This document shows, piece by piece, positions 46,600 through 57,862 of a stretch of 64,000 nucleotides of DNA (its first letter is position 1; each line of letters starts with the position of its first letter). The stretch is from Lobulomyces angularis (lineage: Eukaryota; Chytridiomycota; Chytridiomycetes; Lobulomycetales; Lobulomycetaceae), in NCBI GenBank assembly GCA_027604685.1, contig JADHYX010000040.1, positions 1 through 64,000 on the forward strand, written 5' to 3'. The notes below the pieces were generated by a model, which was not told the DNA's origin, searched no databases, and was given only the letters and a program-made list of their open reading frames with translations. Made by a program: the position numbers and the translations under genes.

Positions 46600-48915
46600 A
46601 TGGGTATATTTTCTTGTTTAAAATCCTGTGAAGAAGTAGCTGAAGTACCAAAGAAACAAACTGCTCCTGCTCAAGCTGCTCTCTCCAGTTCAGAGTTGTT
46701 AATAAACTACCAAGATGAATTCGTTGACATAAATATACGATCTGCTCCTTTGTATGGACCTGTATTTAACGTAACAAAGTACGCAGACGAACTCTTTGAA
46801 TTTTCTGCCGCTTACGCTGTAACTCCATTTAACATTTTAAAACATTTATTTCTAACTGACTTCGAATTCCCCCTTTAGAAATCTAAAATGGAAAGAATGA
46901 CCAAATTAAAAGATAATATTCAAAATTTGGATCAATCAACTTTATCCCCTACTGAAATTGCAGATTTAGAGTTTTTAAAGGTATAATGAGTTTAATTTCT
47001 AACTTCTAATTTAATAATAATTGTTTCGAAAAGGATGGTTTAGTTTCAATGATGCTTAGGTAATTTTTTTATAGTCCTAGCACTAAAAATAAAATTAGAG
47101 AAACTTGTTATGAATTTGAAATTCCCACTTCTCACTTAGGTCTTCTTGGTCAGTTGGTAATGGCTTTTCAAAGTTACCAGGCTTTTGAAACAATAGAAGA
47201 TATCAACAATTACAAAACTAGATTGTCCAAGATTGCTGAAAAGTTTGATGAAATTATATTAGCTTACAGAGTAGGCATTGAAAAAAGGATAACTTTACCA
47301 AAAGAATCAATTGATGTTATGATAACACAGTGTGATGCGGCTATTACTGAAGACTATGCCAATTCTCCGTATAATATGAATAAAGAAAAAATTTTGCAAG
47401 TCACCGGAGATGCTCAATTTTTAATTGAGACTATAAAAGATAAAGTCATTCCCTCTTTCAAAAAATTAAAAAGTTTCCTTCAAGACGAGTACATTCATCA
47501 TGCTCGAAGCTCTGCTGGTATCTATGATTTGCCAGGTAAGTGATAAATAGTAATTGAAAATTTTTGATTCATTTTTTAATTATTGAAAACTGTTAGATTC
47601 AAACCGTGTGTATACAGATCTTATCTATATTTATACTAGCGTTCACTATACTGCAGAAGAAATTCACCAAATGGGTATTTGCTCAAAAAACTCAAATTTA
47701 AAATTTATTATTACATAGGGTTAAAGGAAGTTGAGAGGATTTGGAAATTAATGGTAAAAACACAAGAACAAATCTTTCCGGGTTCGTCTGTAGAAGAATT
47801 TAGGATATCACTTAAGGATAAATCAAAGTATCCTTCGCTGTATTTTGAAAAAGATGAAGATATTATTCAAAGTTACAAGGATCTTTTAACTGAAATTGAT
47901 GCAAAAACACCAAAGTACTTCAGAACATTTCCAAAATTTCGTCAATGCCAAATTGAAGCAGTTCCGAAAGCAATGGAAAAAGGAACTCCATTAGCTTTCT
48001 ATCGTCCTGGAACTGCACAAAAGTACAACATGTTTTAATGCTGTTAAGTGTTTATTCTTTATTTTTTAAGATCAGGCATTTTTATGGCAAATTGTTTATT
48101 ACACAAAGAATCTCCAGCAATTATGAAAACCGCCATTACTCTTCATGAAGGTAAATAGAAACAGGATTAATGTAGTACTTTCTTTAATATTTCTTAAAAA
48201 TAGCTAATCCAGGTCATCACCATCAAGGTTTGGTTAAAAATTCAAAATTTTAATAATTTTTTTTTTAACAAATTTTAGTTTCCTTAACTTTGGAAGATGA
48301 GTCTAAACATGTAATAAAGAAGATGGTTAAGGTAACTGCATTTGTTGAAGGTTACGGTTTGTATTGTGAATATCTTGGAGAAGAGTAAAAAATTCAATAA
48401 ATTTTTTTAATAACTTTTATAAAAGAATGGGGATGTATTCAGATTTGCTGCAATACTTGTATTACTTATAGTTATCTTTTTATTTTGAATTTTAATTTTT
48501 TTTTTGTAGTGGAAGACTAGAACTAGAAATGTTTAGAGCACTGAGATTAGTTATTGATACAGGTTTACATGCTAAAGGGTGGACTGTTGAAAAGTCTGTT
48601 GAATTTATGATGAAATACGTTACAATGACTGAAGCAGAAATTCTTAATGATGTTAAAAGGTATTGCATCATGCCTGCACAAGCTGTTACTTACAAAATCG
48701 GTGAAATTAAAATTAAGGAGATAAGAAAATTTGCTGAAGAACAATTAGTATATGAAAAAATTTTTTTATTTTAACCTTATCACTTTTTTTTGCAGGGTGA
48801 CAAATTTGACATTATTGAATTTCATGAAACTTTATTATCATTCGGAAACATGTCATTAAATGGATTAGAAAAGTTAATGAAGAAATGGGTTGCAGATTCA
48901 AAAGAAAAACAATGA
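46600..48915 (+). CDS. DUF885-family zinc metallopeptidase-like protein
   Basis: About 600-residue protein. Start at 46600 (MGIFSC), because the open frame further upstream has no ATG. The helical body includes 'AFETIEDINNYKTRLSKIAE', 'HHARSSAGIYDLP' and 'FRTFPKFRQCQIEAVPKAME'. The signature HEANPGHHHQ (HEAxPGHH, the HExxH-type zinc site) is split by introns at 48150-48280. A downstream Glu candidate lies in 'VEGYGLYCEYLGEE', followed by 'RALRLVIDTGLHAKGWTVEK' and 'PAQAVTYKIGEIKI'. All are typical DUF885 blocks. Fungal and bacterial relatives are often secreted; here there is no signal peptide, but Gly2/Cys6 could permit acylation. About nine exons. Confidence 0.88.
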
Positions 48916-49052
48916 AAAGGAAGATAAATTGTTTCCTCTGAATTTTTTTATATTTGATTTTGCAATATTTTACTAAATTTAAAATTGCCTTATTGCATTT
49001 AGGATTAATTTGATGATAAAAAACATTTATATATTAGTGTTTATATTTTAAT

Positions 49053-49206
49053 TTAACATTTTTTCAATAATTTAATAACGGTTTCCTTCAAATTTAAAGA
49101 AAAATTTTTAGTTTGAGAATTAATGATCATACCTTTTTTCCAAGAAGTATATCATCATCTTTGGTATATATATCTCTAATGTCAATTAACTTTTCGCCTC
49201 TAAAAC
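49053..49206 (-). CDS. SUB1: PC4/SUB1 transcription coactivator, C-terminal exon
   Basis: A minus-strand exon from an AG acceptor at 49207-49208 to TAA at 49053 encodes 'FRGEKLIDIRDIYTKDDDIL' then LGKKGMIINSQ and ends ETVIKLLKKC. GxxLIDIRxxYxKDxxxxxGKKG is the core of the PC4/SUB1 single-strand DNA-binding domain, which acts in RNA polymerase II initiation and elongation. A possible previous exon, 'KFFFNLKNR', lies at about 49310-49340, but the frame between them is interrupted by A/T runs, so the upstream structure is unsolved; it may be a broken copy or contain homopolymer errors. It lies in the spacer before the BtuF-like gene. Confidence 0.55.
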
Positions 49207-49619
49207 CTTAAAAAAAAAAAAAATGTCTGTGAATCATTTTTCAAATACTAAATTTTTATTTAAAAAAAAAAAAAATTTGAATTATGAGAGATAGTAAATT
49301 TTTTTACCGATTTTTTAAGTTAAAAAAAAATTTAAAAGAATGCTAAAATCTACAAAAAACTGGAATTTAAAGTTTGGAATTTTTTTTTATTTCCTTTTTT
49401 GGAAAATTTTTTGGTGTAACAGTATGGTTAACAAGTTTTCTCTTTTTCAAGTTTTATTTCTTAACAGTTGAAAAAGTCAACCCTTAATTAATCCTTCGAT
49501 CAATTAAAATTGAAATTTTTTTAAAGTATAATACCAGTAAGTTAAAAATTAAAAGAAACGTTTTAAAAAGAGAATTTTTTTTGTTAAACTAAATTTGCAA
49601 ATAGCTTCAAAAGTAACTT
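49207..49619. other. Spacer probably holding upstream PC4 exons
   Basis: 413 bp with long A/T runs. On the minus strand a fragment near 49310-49340 resembles the start of the PC4 domain. It also must include the promoter of the + strand gene at 49620. No complete gene model could be made. Confidence 0.4.
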
Positions 49620-51028
49620 ATGAGAGTTGTATCGGTTTTACCTAGTGCTACTGAATCCTTGTGTTTAATAAAAGGAGGTAAGAATCGTTGTGATAGATTT
49701 TACTCAAACTTTTCTTAATAATAAAAATATTTCAGAGCACACCAACCGTTTTTGAAATTCTTTTTTTTTTTTTTTAATTTTTTGATGAAATACTTTTTAT
49801 TTCTATAACTATTTAAAGTCAAGTATTTATTAAACAAAAAAAAAATTTTTTTATAAAAAGGTGATAAATTTTTGGTAGGAAGATCGCATGAAGATGATTA
49901 TCCTTCAAATATAACACATTTACCGATTTTAACTGCTTCAAAAACTAAATTTACAACCAGCGCCGATGTTGATAAACAAGGTAACTAAAAAAAATAGCAT
50001 TCATTTACCCTAAACAAAGATGTTTTCTATTTTTTGCAGTTTCAGCTGCATTAGGAGAATATGATTCATTGTATTCAATTGATGTGGAGTTACTTAAAAG
50101 TTTAAGACCTGACATTATTTTAACTCAAGATGTATGTGCAGGTAAACAATTTACTTTAACTTATTTAATTCAATACTTTTTTAACTTTAAAAGTTTGTGC
50201 AATTGATCTAAAGACGGTAAACAGAGTAGCTTTGGAAATGTCACCATCGCCGATAGTTTTAACGTTAAATCCAAGCAACCTTGATGATGTGTTTAAAGAT
50301 ATTTTAATTATTGGTGAAGCTGTTAATCTATTTAAAGAAGCTGAAATATCTGTGAATTTGTTAAAACAGAGAGTTACAGTTGCTGTTGAGAAAGCAAACT
50401 TCTACTTAAAAAGTAATCCAAGAAAAAATATTTTATTTTTGGAGTGGACTGATCCTGTTTTTCCCGCGTAAAGATAATATTTTACTTTGTTAGTATCAAA
50501 ATTTTTTATATTTTAAAGAGGGCATTGGACGGCGCAGCTTATCTACATGGCGGGTGGTAAACACATTTGGGACAAATTGTATGATACAAAAGTCAGCAAT
50601 ACTGTTGGAGGAGGTAACTTTTTTTGCTGTGCAAAGATTAAACTTATCCATTTCTTTTTAGGGCCTTCTGTGAGACTAACCGATCTTCAGATGGAAGAAT
50701 GCGACCCTAATATAACAATCGTAACCACAGATACATTTCGTAATCTCTGTTATTACTAATATTTGAACTTTTTATTCTTGAAATTAAGATTGCTCCTTGT
50801 GGTTTAGATATGGCTCAAAATGAGAAGGAAACAGATTTTATTAAAACTAACAAACCATGGTTCAAAAGAATAGAATTAAACTCCAAAATAGTTCTTGTTG
50901 ATGGCAATCAGATGTATAATAGACCAGGCCCAAGGTTAGTTGACGCTTTGGAATTTATGGTTGGCTACTTTTGGGGTGAACCAAGTTTTATTCCAAAAGA
51001 TTTTCCATTCAAAATATTAAAAGACTAA
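49620..51028 (+). CDS. BtuF-like periplasmic-binding-fold protein, eukaryotic type
   Basis: Exon 1 (49620-49677) encodes 'MRVVSVLPSATESLCLIKGG', the typical start of bacterial cobalamin/siderophore-binding proteins. It is joined across a long intron (49678-49860) to 'DKFLVGRSHEDDYPSNITHL'. Then 'LYSIDVELLKSLRPDIILTQ', 'LTLNPSNLDDVFKDILIIGE', 'ILFLEWTDPVFPAGHWTAQL' with IYMAGG, 'ECDPNITIVAPCGLDMAQNE' and 'YNRPGPRLVDALEFMVGYFW'. Full-length fold of about 330 residues. No signal peptide and no partner transporter here, so unlike bacterial BtuF it is probably cytosolic; related stand-alone proteins exist in plants, algae and some protists. Ligand unknown. Bacterial origin by ancient transfer is likely, but the introns show it is long settled. 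Confidence 0.8.
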
Positions 51029-51554
51029 GTCATTTATAATAATAATTTTTATTAAAATTATTGTCAAAAAAAAAAAATTAATCATTATTGAAATTTTTTA
51101 TAATCTACGTAATTTTTAAATAAAATCATTGCATTTATTTAATTTGCTTATACAAGCTTCATATTTTTAGTTGGATATTCCAAAGCTGTTTTAATTGTTT
51201 TTAAAAACTTGGACTTTTTTTAGTTTCTATTATTATTGTTGTTATTTTGTGGAATTCCTTCCACATTTCTTATTGTCCATATTGAAATTTTATTTTAAGC
51301 CAAATTTTTTAACCATTATTAAGTGGCCTGAAAAAAAATCTGTTTGAATAATTGTAAATAATAATAGAAATTAGTGTTAATGTAGTAAATCTTTTTTTTA
51401 TTATGTAATTTAATATCTTTTTAACAAAATACGGAGCTAATATTTACAATAAATTATGTNNNNNNNNNNTAATAACAATTCATAGATAAAAAAACAGAGA
51501 AACCAGTTCTTTAGTTTTTTTTTTTTTTTTTTTTCCCTTTACAAAATAAATACT
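51029..51554. other. Convergent 3' spacer with assembly gap at 51460-51469
   Basis: 526 bp between the BtuF-like and ferritin-like stops, AT-rich. Ten N at 51460-51469, then a run of about 19 T at 51517-51535 in the 3' UTR of the minus gene. No gene recognised. Confidence 0.6.
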
Positions 51555-52645
51555 TTAAAAAGTTAACGGTAAAAATGCTGGACCAGCAAGGACATGATCA
51601 TCTTCAGTAATTCCAATGTCTCTGTCTTCATCAACAACAAATACTGTAGCTTCGAAGTTTCCTTTTAGTTCATTTGGTACTAAGCATTGTGCAAGTAATC
51701 CATTTCCTCTTCTCTCTAATTGAATTTGAGTTCTAAAGTGACTAATACCAACTTGGAAGTTGCAGTGTAAAGTTTGACCTTCTACAATGTCACCAGAGAA
51801 ACCAAGAGCAACGTTATTGCCCCATCTACCAAATTCTTGTTCTAAGGTAAGTGCAGATTGGAAGGGTTGTGCAGGTAGTTGGAAGTCACAACCTGCAATG
51901 AATGGAGCTACCAAGGTTACAACACTTCTTAATCCTAACGGAGTGTCAAAAGAATTTGGAACAGGCAATTGTCTAGCAATTATGTTCAAAGCTGCAGCGT
52001 GTCGGCCTTCTATAGTTGCAATAGCAGCGCCAGCTGTTTTAAAAATGTCTCGTTGAATTAAAGAAATTGCTCCATCATAAGCAGCAACACCAACTTTTTC
52101 AAAAACTAATGCTGTACTTAACATACTCTTAACATCACGAAGACTTTCTTCAAAATTGAATCTGCAAGATGGTACATCTTGATTTTCTCCAAAAGTTGCA
52201 CGAATAGTGTCTTGCAAGAATTTAACATGTGTTGCTTCATGAAAACTGACTAAATTTACTTGATCCCTAACTCCAGCAAAACCTTCTTGTAGGAAACGAT
52301 TTTCATCAAACCTATTTAATCCATCCCTGGAGAAGAAAAAAATAAAAAATTAAAAAAACGTATTTAGAAATTTAGCAAGTTATACGCATAAAAGGTAGCT
52401 TCCAAAAACTCAAGAGTTAAAGCAAAATTTAAGACAGTTAAATCGATTCCATCGTTTCCTTGCTGTTGTTGTTCATTTCTACCTTGATTGAACCCATTGT
52501 TGTCGTTAATCTGAATAATAATTGTGTCCCTGTTTCCACCAAAACGTTGTCCACCATAATTTCTCTTTTCTAGACGTGTATTATCAGCAACTGGGGCACA
52601 CACTGTTAGTGTACATAAAGCAGCAAGAATAGTAGTAAACTTCAT
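51555..52645 (-). CDS. Secreted ferritin-like-domain protein (Rds1/LsdA type)
   Basis: From 52645, a signal peptide 'MKFTTILAALCTLTVCAPVA' and a dibasic LEKR possibly cut by a Kex2-type protease, then a Gln/Asn/Gly-rich linker. One intron (about 52328-52386) lies within 'LTLEFLEATFYADGLNRFDE'. The ferritin-like helices hold 'VNLVSFHEATHVKFLQDTIR', 'ALVFEKVGVAAYDGAIS' and 'TIEGRHAAALNIIARQL'; the Glu and ExxH pairs could bind a di-metal centre. A C-terminal beta domain with Cys pairs follows. Fungal relatives are stress- or development-linked secreted proteins such as S. pombe Rds1; the biochemical role is not established. Codon use is cleaner and less AT-rich than its neighbours, suggesting high expression. 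Confidence 0.85.
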
Positions 52646-52978
52646 TTTTTAAAAATATTTTAAGTGTAGGAAATACAGGATTGGAGTCCTTCCTTTTATA
52701 AGTTTTTGCATTAAATTAAAGTTAATTTAGAGCAATCTCTTGCCACAAACCTGGTATTTTAGTTGTGGTGAGCATGACGCGCTGAAACGCCACGGAATTT
52801 TGCCCTACTTAATTTAAAGATGACGTTGCTAATTAATTCAAAAGCAAACTTAAAAAAATCATGCAAAATTTGTACCAAATAAATTAACTGTATTTTTTAT
52901 TAAATTTATTATGCTGTATCTTCAGAACGCAAGTTATGACATCACACCCTCTTCAAAACCCTTAAACCCTCAGTATAA
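52646..52978. other. Divergent spacer with TATA element
   Basis: 333 bp between ferritin-like and TPR/F-box genes. Apart from the TATA-like element at 52691-52700 nothing specific is recognised. Confidence 0.5.
52691..52700 (-). promoter_or_regulatory. TATA-box-like element of the ferritin-like gene
   Basis: TATAAAAGGA on the minus strand, 46 bp upstream of the start codon. It is the best TATA match seen next to any start here, in line with an inducible or highly expressed gene. Position leaves a short 5' UTR. Confidence 0.5.
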
Positions 52979-54915
52979 ATGCAATCCACCAATAAACACA
53001 TCAATGACTTGATCATTCATGCTGTAAACAACATCAACACCGGACAGCATCTCAATGCCTTATCGCTACTTAAACAGGTATTTTCAATTACACTACTGAA
53101 AAAGAAACCAACTTAAACTTCCTAGGGTAGGCAAGTAGATCCAAAAAATTTAAAAATTCTCAAATATTATGTAAAAACTTTACAAAAGTTAAATTTACAT
53201 GAAAGTGCCATTGAAGCTGCAAATGAGTTGATTGAACTTAAATCTCCAATGGTGACTTCAAAAAAAAAAAAAAAAAAATTGTAAAATTTCCCTGTTAATT
53301 TAATGTGATTTTTCTCAATTGAAGGGGCATTTGTTATCTTCTAAAAGCCTATTTGAACTAAAAAAATATAGAGAAGCGTTAAACATTCTGGAATTAGGTT
53401 TAAAAGAAATACAACAAAACGACAAATACTATGATTTATTCTTAAATCAAAAAAAAATTGTCTTGATGTCCTTAAATTCGGGCATATGTACAAAAAAGTC
53501 TTACTTAAATTTTTTACCATTTGAAATCCTTCACAAAATTTTCTCGATGCTGAATTTAAAAACAAAAATTTTATGTTTAACTCTTTCAAAAACTTGGTTT
53601 CAGTTTTTATCAAAGGATCAGCTACTATGGACCACCATTGATTTTTCAATTGTGACGTTAAAAAATACAAACAAAAGCCTTTTAATAACTGATGATATCG
53701 TAAAAAAGTTGACTAGTTTTTCAAGTAGTTCCTTAAAAGTTTTAAATTTAAATAATTGTAGAAATTTAACAAACCAGCTCTTTCAAATACTTAAGTTTAA
53801 TTCCACATATAATTTGAACAAATTTACCTTGACAAATAACCGAAAAATTGTACCTAAATATCTGAGTTTAATGATTTTTTACTTGAGAAAACATCTGACT
53901 GAGGTAAATCTGTCACAAACTAACTTTGATGATTTGAATTTTTTTGGGTTGTTGAAAAATTGCACCAATCTAAAACATATTAATATCAGTGATAATCATA
54001 AGTTATCAGATTTGTTTTCGAAATTAAATGAGAACGATTTTAATACTATAAAAGGAAATATCAAAGTTTTGTCATTAAATTTAAGTTACTGTTCAAATTT
54101 AAGTTCTAATTCTTTGCATAATTTTGAAAAGATATTTATGAAACTGGAACAATTGAATTTAGAAGGAAACTCTTCAATGAATTACAATAGTTTAAATGTT
54201 ATAAGTAACTTAATGGAATTGAAATCAATCAATATTACTGGTTTGAATTACGAAGAAAATGGAGATATACACTTTGTTTCAAGTAAAATACAAGATTTCA
54301 TTGTTTGCCTGAGCAAGGTAGAACAGTTTAATCTGAAATTTTGCCCAAAATTTAATGGGGACTGCTTAAGTCTAGTTTCTGCATGTTGGAATGAACTGAC
54401 GTTTCTGGATATAACATGCAATTCCCAGGCTAGGTAATTTTATTTTTAAGGGGAATTTTGGTATCTAATATATTTTTCAGAATCAGCCATTTTGAAGATT
54501 TAATTGTAGGATGTTCAAAATTGAAGACTCTCCTGATTGGATCTTGTCCTGGAGTTTCTGATGAAGTAGTTTATAAGTTAGTAAAGAATTTAAAATATTT
54601 AGAAACATTAGATATATCAAAAAATTTGAGTATAACAGACAAAAGTGTCAAACTTATATCAAAATTAGGAGCCAGTTTAAAGGAATTGTCACTTTCAAAG
54701 TGCCAAAATATTGTAAATACATATTTTTTTTTTCAATTTATTTTTTTCAATTTTTTTTTTTTTAGAATGGGCAATCTCTGAAGTTCTTAGTTTTTAGAAA
54801 ATGTGGAGTTTCTCTAAAGTTTTTAGACATTAGTGGTCTACCAAACATTACAAATGAGACAATAACCCAATTGTATACACTTTCACCTAATATAACATTG
54901 GTTTCAAAACTGTGA
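52979..54915 (+). CDS. TPR + F-box + LRR protein (Pof3/Dia2 type)
   Basis: Probable SCF substrate receptor. Start at 52979: TPR-like helices 'DLIIHAVNNINTGQHLNALS', 'DPKNLKILKYYVKTLQKLNL' and 'LLSSKSLFELKKYREALNIL', then an F-box 'LNFLPFEILHKIFSMLNLKT' (about 53500-53560), then many LRRs, for example 'SSLKVLNLNNCRNLTNQLFQ', 'NCTNLKHINISDNHKLSDLF' and 'SLKELSLSKCQNI', ending at 54915. TPR, F-box and LRR in this order is that of S. pombe Pof3 and yeast Dia2, replisome- and telomere-linked ubiquitin ligase subunits. That function is an inference from layout. Four short introns; the large exon is 53324-54434. Confidence 0.8.
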
Positions 54916-55514
54916 TGAAAAGAAGGAAAAAAATTTTTTTGTAAATTTGTTAGAATATAAGTTTTGTAACAGTATGATTCCCAATGTGAAGTTAATAATT
55001 GTAGGGCATGCCAGAATGTTAATAAAATTCATAATAACTCTGATTTTTAAAAAAAAATGTATTTAAATTCAAAGAAGGCTGGACACAATAATTTCAAATT
55101 TTTTAAGACTGGCTGAGATAAAAAAATGTAAAATGATATTTATGTAAGATTTTTGATTTGTGGCAAAATAGCAATATTAATTATATGTAATTTTGATTTT
55201 TGATTTTTTTTTTTTGGATTTTAATAAAATTTTTTTAATAAGATAAAAATCAATTAAAATACGTCAGTTCAATTTAGCAATTTGCTGTTAATCTATGTAA
55301 AATTAGCAAAATTACTGACCTAAAACGGTGGTGCATAATATTTCATAAAATAAACTTATCCAAGATGGAAGTACGATTGGCACATCATTGTTTCTACTAC
55401 CAACTTCCAATTTTTGTTTTTAAAGCGTCCGATTTTACCCCTTTATCCAAACTTGATTTAAAATCTGGTTGATTTACTACCAAAAAACTAATATCTAAGA
55501 AATAAAAAAAAACT
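54916..55514. other. Spacer upstream of the second EF-hand gene
   Basis: 599 bp, AT-rich. No gene seen; the minus-strand frame at 55397-55762 is only the antisense of the Ser/Thr-rich EF-hand N terminus. Confidence 0.5.
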
Positions 55515-56590
55515 ATGGCTATCTTTTCATCAATCTTTTCCAACAAATCTAAAAGCTCTGCTTCAAGCACTAGTTCCTCTAACAATAAAAAACCTTCTCC
55601 TTCTACTAAAGTTAAAAATTCTGCAGATAAAACAAAACCTTCCAGTGCTGCTACCATCAATTTAATACCTTCAACCAATAAACCAATAACCTCTTCTGCT
55701 GCTACTACCAATTTGAAACCTTCAACTAAAATTACAACTTCTAATACAAAATCATTGACCAATAAAATATCATCCTCTAGTGTTAAAGCTTCAAGTTTAA
55801 AACCTGCAGTCTCTACTCCTAAAGTTTCAACTAAAACCTCTAATTCAAAACTAAAACCAAAGTCTCCAATTCCTTTTGGAACACCAAATCTGAAAATTAC
55901 AAAAGCTACTTCAAATCAAAGTCTAAAAAGTGATGCTTCCACTGTTTCAAAATCAAAATCAAACTCTAGCCTGAACAAAACAAAAAAATCGATTGTTATT
56001 GATACAAAAAATCCTGAGTCAGTTAAAGATGCCTTTAACAGATTTGATCAAAACGGCAATGGAATTTTAAGCTTGGCTGAAATAGGTATGACTTTTTTTT
56101 GGTTGATTTGATTAATAGTTACTCAAAAACAAATTTTAATCTTGTTAGATGATGCGGTTATTAACCTTTTACCTCAGTTTGCCGATGATAAACCAGCAAT
56201 CATGAGAGCATACAGAGCCGCTGATGTAAGCAATGATGGATTTATCGACATTGACGAATTTGCAAGGCTAATTGATCTGCTTTACTACTATGATAAACTA
56301 TACAAAATTTTTTTAAAGTTAGATAAAAATAACGACAGAAGAATTAGTTTTGAAGAATTTAAAGCTGGCCATGAATTAGTAGGAATAAAAAATACAAACC
56401 TCAAAGATTTAAGAAAAAAGGTACTACATATACATATATTTTGTTTTATTTTTTATTAATTTTTTTTTTTTTTTAGTTCAATGAAATTGATAAAATTGGA
56501 CAAGGTTATATCAGATTTGAAGAGTTCACATTGTTCATGGCAAAACAAGATGAAAAGAAAAAATTTTTTCAATTTTCTAAACGAAAATAA
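55515..56590 (+). CDS. EF-hand protein with long Ser/Thr/Lys/Pro N-terminal region (paralogue of 28208)
   Basis: Start 55515. About 165 residues of Ser/Thr/Lys/Pro/Asn-rich sequence precede four EF-hand loops: DQNGNGILSLAE, DVSNDGFIDIDE, DKNNDRRISFEE and DKIGQGYIRFEE. The fourth is weakened, with Ile at loop position 3. The EF part aligns block by block with the acylated protein at 28208 (AADV, FEEFK, GHxxxG(I/M)K, YI.F), so they are paralogues; this one lacks the MGC acylation start and has a long basic linker instead. That linker contains [11 protein letters not shown], also in TPPP. Introns are at matching positions in both paralogues. Probably a calcium sensor tied to cytoskeleton or flagellum (inference). 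Confidence 0.85.
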
Positions 56591-56870
56591 TTGAATAATA
56601 AATATGAAATTCTTTCATTTTATTTTTGATACCTCTATAATTTTATTTTGTATGTAACTTGTATAATATGTAAATTTTTTTTTTCCCTTTTTTTAATTAA
56701 TTTAAGAAGATATTTTTTTTTTAAACCAATTTAAACCAAATATTAATTTATGTTTAGTTCCCAATATTTATTTTTGTGAAAAAAAAAAAAAAAAAAAAAA
56801 TTGCATTTTAAGTAAATAACTAATTTCAATATCTACACAATAACGGTGTTCTCAAAAATAAAATAAAAAA

Positions 56871-57513
56871 TTACGAACGTAAATGTTTTCTACCTTCATA
56901 AAAATTATCCAAAAAGTTGTTTGATTTTGGAACTTCATAAGAATTATCATTGAAGTACCTAACAAAATTTTTATAAATTAAAACTTTTTTTTTTTGTAAA
57001 AACATTACCTCATTACATGAGTTTTTTGTTTCCACATATTAATGGTTTCCTCATATTCAGTTCTACTTTTAAAAAGGAGCCTAATAAAAATAAGAAAATG
57101 ATAAGACAATAAAGAAGAAAAAAAAAAAAAAACTTAATAAAACAAGGTTGCACTTAAAAGTTAAAATTACCTATCGATTACTCTAATGTCATTAACATAT
57201 CTATATTTTTCAAACTCTTCTCTAATTCTTTGTCTGACCTGTGGAGTTGATATATCCAAGTTATAATTTTCAACTATTGCAGGAGCCTTAATAAAAAAAA
57301 AATTAAGGAAATAAAAATAAGTAAAACTTTTTTATTAAAAAAAAAAAAACATCTAAATAGTGTTTTTTTTCTTTATTTTAATTTTTAAATATTAATGTGT
57401 TTTGTTTTTATTTTTACAGCATTTAACCAATCTCTAAATGATTGAATGACTCTTTCTTTTGCATGTAGTAAAGATTTACTATTGATTGTTTTAACAGGAT
57501 GAACTAACGGCAT
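56871..57513 (-). CDS. NDUFA6: NADH:ubiquinone oxidoreductase subunit NDUFA6 (B14, LYR family)
   Basis: Accessory subunit of mitochondrial complex I. From 57513 'MPLVHPVKTINSKSLLHAKE' then RVIQSFRDWLNAAP, with SFRDW in the place of the LYR motif. Next exon 'ENYNLDISTPQVRQRIREEF', then 'RYVNDIRVIDRLLF', then 'EYEETINMWKQKTHVMRYFN', which is the diagnostic NDUFA6 block (ExxETxxxWKQxTHVMRxF). Ends 'FYEGRKHLRS'. About 125 residues, the normal family size, over four or five exons. Its presence implies a functional complex I and ordinary aerobic mitochondria. Confidence 0.92.
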
Positions 57514-57862
57514 AAAAAAATTAATTTATTCTTTATTAAGTGAGGTTTATTTTCTTTTTTTTTTAAATCAATATCAAGTGAAATGAATTGTTACACTCAT
57601 ACAAAAAAAATTAACTACATGATGTTCGAGCATTATCTTTCTGAACATAACAAATAATTAAAAATTATGTATAAATATCGTGAAATAAATTGCAATAAAA
57701 ATTTAATGAATTAAAAAAACATTCAACAAATAAAATTAATTTTAACAAATTATTTAGAGGATCTGAAACTCAACTTAACAATGTGAAAACATTATATTTA
57801 ATATTAATCGATTAACCGTACATACTACCTTTTTGTTAAATGGTATCTACTCAACACTAACG
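57514..57862. other. Spacer upstream of the Fanzor-like relic
   Basis: 349 bp, AT-rich. Inverted terminal repeats of the element were looked for by eye and not seen. The relic's frame is open from 57833 without an ATG. Confidence 0.4.

Noticed and set aside
55397..55762. Minus-strand frame rich in Val/Leu/Glu
   Set aside because: Antisense of the Ser/Thr/Lys-rich N terminus of the EF-hand gene.
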